Positions 59,587-64,000 of a stretch of DNA of 64,000 nt are shown in pieces; positions within the stretch are counted from its first letter, which is position 1; every line of letters begins with the position of its first letter. This DNA is from SAR86 cluster bacterium. GTDB lineage: Bacteria; Pseudomonadota; Gammaproteobacteria; Pseudomonadales; Pseudohongiellaceae. Location of the stretch: assembly GCA_002401885.1 (NCBI GenBank), contig NVUL01000045.1, forward strand, positions 1 through 64,000. Direction: 5' to 3'. The notes beneath the pieces are model-generated. The model was given only the letters and a program-made list of their open reading frames with translations. It was not told the origin of the DNA and made no database searches. A program made the position numbers and the translations under genes.

Positions 59587-59976
59587 ATGAGCAGCAATGA
59601 AGCCGGGCCTATCGGCGAATTGGCACTACAAACTCTTGCCATGCCGAAGGATACGAATGCGAACGGCGATATCTTCGGTGGTTGGTTGGTGTCGCAGATG
59701 GATCTGGCGGCAGGTATAGCGAGCAAGATGGCTACGCGAGGTCGTTCGGTGACGGTCGCCATTCAGAACGTGCACTTTATCAGTCCGGTGAAAGTGGGCG
59801 CTACCGTAAGCTGTTACACAGAAGTTGTTAAAACAGGCAAGACTTCTGTGCAAATTAAGGTAGAGGTTTGGACTTCCAACATCAGTATCGATGATAAGCC
59901 TACAAAGATGGCGGATGGGCTCTTCGTATTTGTTGCGATCGATGAAGAGGGCAAGCCGAGACCTATTCTAGGATAG
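59587..59976 (+). CDS. Acyl-CoA thioesterase (YciA-like hotdog protein)
   Basis: 129 residues. The hotdog-fold block MPKDTNANGDIFGGWLVSQMDLAAGI (residues 19-44) contains the catalytic Asp of YciA, and GRSVTVAIQNVHFISPVKVG follows near residue 56. YciA hydrolyses acyl-CoA esters in Escherichia coli. It lies between dctM and the convergent dctP gene. Confidence 0.92.
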   Translation: MSSNEAGPIGELALQTLAMPKDTNANGDIFGGWLVSQMDLAAGIASKMATRGRSVTVAIQNVHFISPVKVGATVSCYTEVVKTGKTSVQIKVEVWTSNISIDDKPTKMADGLFVFVAIDEEGKPRPILG

Positions 59977-59997
59977 GCCCCATTCTTCTGCCTGTAT

Positions 59998-61131
59998 TTA
60001 ATTTTTCGGTAGCTTGCGCGCTTCGACATAGGCGTCTTCGGCAATGCTGTGATAATTTTCTACGCCTTCCTGAAAACTCTTATACGATTCATAGATGCGG
60101 CGCGTGACCTCATCGATATCCGCAAGCTCGGCAACGACCTGGTCGGAAATATCCCGTAGCTCGACGAGCACGTCATCGGGTAGCTTTCTTAATTCTACGC
60201 CATGCTCTTCAACCAGAACACGTAGCGCTTCATTATTCTTCGCCGTGAGTTCGTCCATCAAGAGTTGGTTCATTACCTCGGTGCCTGCCTTAAGAATCTC
60301 CTGAAGGTCTTCGGGGAGGGCCTCGAACGCGGACTTGTTGAAGATGGTTTCTAGAGTTGAACCGGGCTCGTGCCAGCCGGGGTAGTAATAGTAGTCGGCA
60401 ACGGTATGGTATCCAGCCGCCATGTCATTATACGGGCTTACGAATTCTGTCGCATCGAGCGCACCGGTCTGCATGGCTGTGAACACTTCGCTCACCTGCA
60501 TGGTGACCGGAGTGCCTCCGGCGCGACTAAACACTTCGCCACCGAGGCCGGGAATTCTCATCTTCAGTCCCTGCAAATCGTCGAGAGAGTTAATCTCCTT
60601 ATTGAACCAGCCAAACATCTGTGTGCCAGAATTACCGCCGCGCATCGGAATTAGATTGAAGGGAGCGTAGATCTCCTGCCATAGCTCATTACCGCCACCA
60701 TAGCTAAGCCAGGCGTCCATTTCCGTGCCAGTTAGGCCGAAGGGAATAGTGGAAAAGAAAGGCGTGCTGGGAATCTTGCCCTGCCAATAATAGGCTCCGG
60801 TATGACCTATCTCGGCCACGCCTTGGGATACGGCATCGAATACTTCGAGACCACCGACTAGTTCATTCGCGCCGTAGACGCGGATGCGCATGCGGCCATT
60901 GCTCATCTTCTCGACGATATCGGCGAAGTGCTCAGGGGATGTTCCGAGGGCCGGCAGGTTCTTGGGCCAGGATGTAATCATCTTCCATTCATAGACCGTT
61001 TGTTCTAGCCCACTGCTCTGTGCACTAGAACCTATTGACTGAGATTCTCCGCCGCAGGCAGTTAAGATCGAAAGGAACGCGGCTGTGCACAGTTTCTTAA
61101 CAGTCGAGCTCAATGAATTCGTAAATAACAT
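59998..61131 (-). CDS. TRAP transporter substrate-binding lipoprotein (DctP/TakP type)
   Basis: 377 residues. Lipobox LTAC at residues 23-26 with a hydrophobic signal before it, so the protein is likely a lipoprotein. Blocks MRIPGLGGEVFSRAGGTPVTMQ near residue 175 and MQTGALDATEFVSPYND near 202 are like TakP-type proteins that bind 2-oxo or hydroxy acids. It is the only substrate-binding protein near dctQM but is encoded convergently, so it probably serves that transporter. Confidence 0.92.
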   Translation of the reverse strand: MLFTNSLSSTVKKLCTAAFLSILTACGGESQSIGSSAQSSGLEQTVYEWKMITSWPKNLPALGTSPEHFADIVEKMSNGRMRIRVYGANELVGGLEVFDAVSQGVAEIGHTGAYYWQGKIPSTPFFSTIPFGLTGTEMDAWLSYGGGNELWQEIYAPFNLIPMRGGNSGTQMFGWFNKEINSLDDLQGLKMRIPGLGGEVFSRAGGTPVTMQVSEVFTAMQTGALDATEFVSPYNDMAAGYHTVADYYYYPGWHEPGSTLETIFNKSAFEALPEDLQEILKAGTEVMNQLLMDELTAKNNEALRVLVEEHGVELRKLPDDVLVELRDISDQVVAELADIDEVTRRIYESYKSFQEGVENYHSIAEDAYVEARKLPKN

Positions 61132-61167
61132 AATTGTTTCCCTGCTTGCCTAGCGTCAATTTGTGAG

Positions 61168-63375
61168 TTACGCCAATACTTCCAGTTTGGCATAGGACAG
61201 CACCAACCACTTACTCCCTACCGCATCGAAGCTCACCTGAACTCGAGCATTAGGTCCTTGCCCTTCGTAATTTAGAATGACACCTTCGCCGAATTTCCCG
61301 TGGAGGACGCGCTGCCCTAATGACAAATCGGTTTCCGGCACCTCTACATTGCCATTAAGCTTGCTGCTAGCCCTACTGCCGATTCGGGTATGGCCGAACG
61401 ATGGCCTGCTGACGCTAGATTTCATTCGAATCTCATCTAGCAGCTCGTTCGGTATCTCGTTGATAAAGCGCGATGGACGACAGAGATTCACATCACCGTG
61501 TAGTCTTCTGGATTCTGCATGGCTCAAATACAACTTGGTTCTGGCGCGTGTGATGCCGACATAGCAGAGCCTTCTCTCTTCTTCGAGACCAGCTATATTG
61601 TCCATAGACATCTTGTGAGGAAATAGACCTTCTTCCATTCCCGCGAGAAATACGAGGTGAAATTCCAATCCCTTTGCCGAGTGCAGGGTCATTAGTTGAA
61701 CAGCGTCGTCGGATTCATCGGCCTGCGTCTCTCCGGCATCTAAGGCTGCTTGATCGAGAAATGCAGACAGGAAGGCGTTAGATTTCAGGTCAAAGCCTTC
61801 ATCGATATCCGGGTCGTCGAAATTGTTTGCGGCTGTTACTAGCTCCTCAAGGTTCTCAATTCGCGCGCGAGCTTTCTCACCACCTTCCTTTTCGTGATGT
61901 TGAATCAGTCCGGTGTGATTAACAATATGCTCCGCCTTTTCTGCTAATTCTAATTCACTGCAGGCAAGGCTTAGCTCATCTATTAGTTCCAGAAAGCCTA
62001 GCACGGCATTGGAAGCCCTCGATGTCATGAGAGACTCATTCACACACTTGGCACAGGCCTGCCAGAGGGAACAGTTTTCTTCTCTCGCTACGCTTCTAAC
62101 TTGTTCGACAGTTCGGCCACCGATACCACGCGTTGGCACATTGATCACTCGCTCCACGGCGGTATCGTCATCTCTGTTGATTACTAGGCGCAGATAGGCC
62201 AGCGCATTCTTAATTTCGAGTCGTTCATAGAAGCGGTGGCCGCCGTAGATGCGATAAGGCATGCCCATACGTAGGAGAGCATCTTCCAGTTCGCGCGACT
62301 GTGCGTTGGAGCGATAGAGTATCGCCGCGTCGGAACGGCGGTTGCCGTTGTTAAACCAGTCCTGCAAGCGATCGACGATGAAGCGCGCCTCATCCTGTTC
62401 GTTGAATGCTGCGTATATACTGATCTGCTCGCCATCGGCACCCTCGGTCCAGAGATTCTTACCGAGGCGGCTTTGGTTATTTGAGATCAGCTTGTTGGCA
62501 GCCTTGAGAATCGTGGAGGTGGAGCGATAGTTCTGTTCCAGGCGCACGGTGTCGGCATCGCTGAAATCTACATTGAACTGTTGAATATTCTCGATCTTCG
62601 CGCCACGCCAACCGTAGATCGATTGATCGTCATCTCCAACCACCATCAGTTGGTTCTGCGTTCCCGCCAGCACCCGCAACCAGGCATATTGAATAGAGTT
62701 GGTGTCTTGGAACTCATCAACCAGGATATGTTTAAAGCGTCGCTGGTAGTGCTCCAGCACTTGAGGATTCTTCAGCCATAGCTCATGAGCTCTGAGCAAA
62801 ATCTCCCCGAAATCGATCATGCCGCCGCGATCGCATGCTTCCTCGTAGGCCTTATAGACCTCGAGCATGGTCTTCGTGTAGTCGTCTTCAAAATGATCGA
62901 TATTGTCTGCGCGCTGTCCCTCATCCTTCTGCGAATTGATATACCACTGGCACTGTTTCGCAGGCCACTTGTCCTCATCGATCTTCAATGAGCGATTGAT
63001 ACGCTTGACCAAACGCAGCTGATCGTCGCCATCGAGAATCTGGAAGTCTTGGACTAGGCCGGCCTCTTGCCAATGGGAGCGCAGCAGCCGATGGGCAAGG
63101 CCATGAAACGTGCCAACCCACATGCCTGCAAAGGAACTCCCCATCAGAGTTTCGATACGGCCGCGCATTTCCCGTGCGGCCTTATTGGTAAAGGTCACGG
63201 CGAGTAGTGAGTAAGGAGAAGCCTGCTCGGCTTCCAATAGCCAGGCAATCCTATGCACGAGTACGCGTGTCTTGCCGCTGCCGGCACCGGCAAGCACCAA
63301 CAGGTGCTGCGACGGATTCGCTACGGCGTTTCTTTGTTCATCGTTGAGTGAATCTAATATGTGGGATACATCCAT
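61168..63375 (-). CDS. uvrD: ATP-dependent DNA helicase II (UvrD)
   Basis: 735 residues of the SF1A helicase family, close in length to UvrD. Motif I GAGSGKTRVL near residue 31, Q-motif LNDEQRNAV, motif II VDEFQDTN near 220 and the C-terminal SAKGLEFHLVFLAGMEEGLFPH near 570. The C-terminal domain with GEGVILNYEGQG is typical of UvrD rather than Rep. Acts in nucleotide-excision and mismatch repair. Confidence 0.95.
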   Translation of the reverse strand: MDVSHILDSLNDEQRNAVANPSQHLLVLAGAGSGKTRVLVHRIAWLLEAEQASPYSLLAVTFTNKAAREMRGRIETLMGSSFAGMWVGTFHGLAHRLLRSHWQEAGLVQDFQILDGDDQLRLVKRINRSLKIDEDKWPAKQCQWYINSQKDEGQRADNIDHFEDDYTKTMLEVYKAYEEACDRGGMIDFGEILLRAHELWLKNPQVLEHYQRRFKHILVDEFQDTNSIQYAWLRVLAGTQNQLMVVGDDDQSIYGWRGAKIENIQQFNVDFSDADTVRLEQNYRSTSTILKAANKLISNNQSRLGKNLWTEGADGEQISIYAAFNEQDEARFIVDRLQDWFNNGNRRSDAAILYRSNAQSRELEDALLRMGMPYRIYGGHRFYERLEIKNALAYLRLVINRDDDTAVERVINVPTRGIGGRTVEQVRSVAREENCSLWQACAKCVNESLMTSRASNAVLGFLELIDELSLACSELELAEKAEHIVNHTGLIQHHEKEGGEKARARIENLEELVTAANNFDDPDIDEGFDLKSNAFLSAFLDQAALDAGETQADESDDAVQLMTLHSAKGLEFHLVFLAGMEEGLFPHKMSMDNIAGLEEERRLCYVGITRARTKLYLSHAESRRLHGDVNLCRPSRFINEIPNELLDEIRMKSSVSRPSFGHTRIGSRASSKLNGNVEVPETDLSLGQRVLHGKFGEGVILNYEGQGPNARVQVSFDAVGSKWLVLSYAKLEVLA

Positions 63376-63614
63376 GGCGCGCTATTCTATCAAAATGTCG
63401 CCGAGATTCTCCGCTTTATATGAGTATTATCGCTAACTAGGCGAGTTGCAGCTCTCTTAGAGAAAAGCTGCGAAGTTTGATAGACTACCGCGCCTGCGTC
63501 CGGCTAAGAGCGGCCACGTCCCCACTGATTAGTTTCTGCTTTGATCAAGCCGAGCGCACAGGAATTTAGGAGCTTACCCTCAGTAGGGTAGCTTGAGCTA
63601 ACTAGGAGAAAACT
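63376..63614. other. Divergent promoter region between uvrD and the acyl-CoA dehydrogenase gene
   Basis: 239 bp. Apart from the hairpin at 63571 and a ribosome site at 63602, I see no convincing promoter or operator. Confidence 0.45.
63571..63593 (+). other. Hairpin in the leader of the acyl-CoA dehydrogenase gene
   Basis: Arms agcttaccct and agggtagct pair with one bulged base around a cagt loop, 22 bp before ATG 63615. Its role is unknown; it could be part of an mRNA leader structure. Confidence 0.5.
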
Positions 63615-64000
63615 ATGTCTGTCAGATCGGACAATGTGCCATTCAATTGGGCAGATCCATTTTCGATGGAAGAACAACTTTCGGAAGAAGAGCGTCTGGT
63701 TCGAGATACGGCGAAGCAATACTCACAAGAGAAGTTGCTACCCCGCGTCCGCGAAGCCTATCAAAAAGAGGAAACCGATCCGGAGATATTTCGTGAAATG
63801 GGTGCGTTAGGCCTGCTCGGTTCTACGATTGAAGGCTATGGCTGCGCCGGCGTGAACTATGTCTGTTATGGACTGATGGCGCGCGAAATTGAGGCAGTGG
63901 ATTCTGGCTATCGATCAATGATGAGCGTGCAATCTAGCTTGGTTATGCACCCGATCAATACATTTGGCACCGAAGAGCAGAAACAAAAGTATTTGCCGAA
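63615..64000 (+). CDS. Glutaryl-CoA dehydrogenase-like acyl-CoA dehydrogenase, 3' end outside window
   Basis: The first 128 residues are visible and the frame is still open at base 64000. The N-terminus ([35 protein letters not shown]) and [49 protein letters not shown] are very like glutaryl-CoA dehydrogenase, which acts in lysine and tryptophan breakdown. An excellent ribosome site taggagaaaa precedes ATG 63615. Confidence 0.9.
   Translation, partial: MSVRSDNVPFNWADPFSMEEQLSEEERLVRDTAKQYSQEKLLPRVREAYQKEETDPEIFREMGALGLLGSTIEGYGCAGVNYVCYGLMAREIEAVDSGYRSMMSVQSSLVMHPINTFGTEEQKQKYLP

Overview
This 64 kb window comes from the replication-origin region of a gammaproteobacterial chromosome. The gene order is of Pseudomonas type: rsmB-trkA-trkH, glyQS, then gyrB-recF-dnaN-dnaA reading left and rpmH-rnpA-yidD-yidC-mnmE-mnmG-rsmG-parA-parB-atpIBEFHAGDC-glmU-glmS reading right. 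A Tat-exported TldD-like protein, a TRAP transporter, an acyl-CoA dehydrogenase and a large chromosomal integron suggest a free-living, probably marine, oligotroph. I cannot name a genus from sequence alone.

Layout. 1-9.7 kb: 16S rRNA methyltransferase (cut by the window edge), the Trk potassium uptake pair, a lipid A-type acyltransferase, both glycyl-tRNA synthetase subunits, GmhB phosphatase and a PlsC-type acyltransferase. 9.8-16 kb: the dnaA operon on the minus strand, with two parS-like ParB sites inside recF. 16.05-16.47 kb: the best oriC candidate, with a cluster of DnaA boxes. 16.5-36 kb: ribosomal protein L34, RNase P protein, membrane insertion genes, tRNA modification, chromosome partitioning, the complete ATP synthase operon and the UDP-GlcNAc genes. 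36-38.3 kb: a HexR-like regulator and a FemAB/GNAT-like protein.

38.3-50.1 kb is a chromosomal integron: an IntI-type integrase on the minus strand, an attI core site, and about fifteen gene cassettes on the plus strand separated by very similar attC sites of about 59 bp. Most cassettes encode small membrane proteins. Five belong to one apparent family, with an N-terminal membrane helix and a small helical domain. Other cassettes encode a SUMF1-like domain protein, a DoxX-like protein, a VOC protein and a secreted protein. The integrase has His where IntI proteins have the second catalytic Arg, and the attC sites at the right end are decayed, so the array looks partly frozen. A GC-richer enolase-superfamily gene sits in the array without a complete attC of its own.

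50.1-64 kb is ordinary chromosome: a GNAT acetyltransferase, a secreted paralogue of one cassette product, a TldD/TldE-like pair in which TldD carries a Tat signal, a DUF938 methyltransferase, YaaA, a TRAP transporter (DctQ, DctM and a convergent DctP lipoprotein), a YciA thioesterase, UvrD helicase and the start of a glutaryl-CoA-dehydrogenase-like gene.
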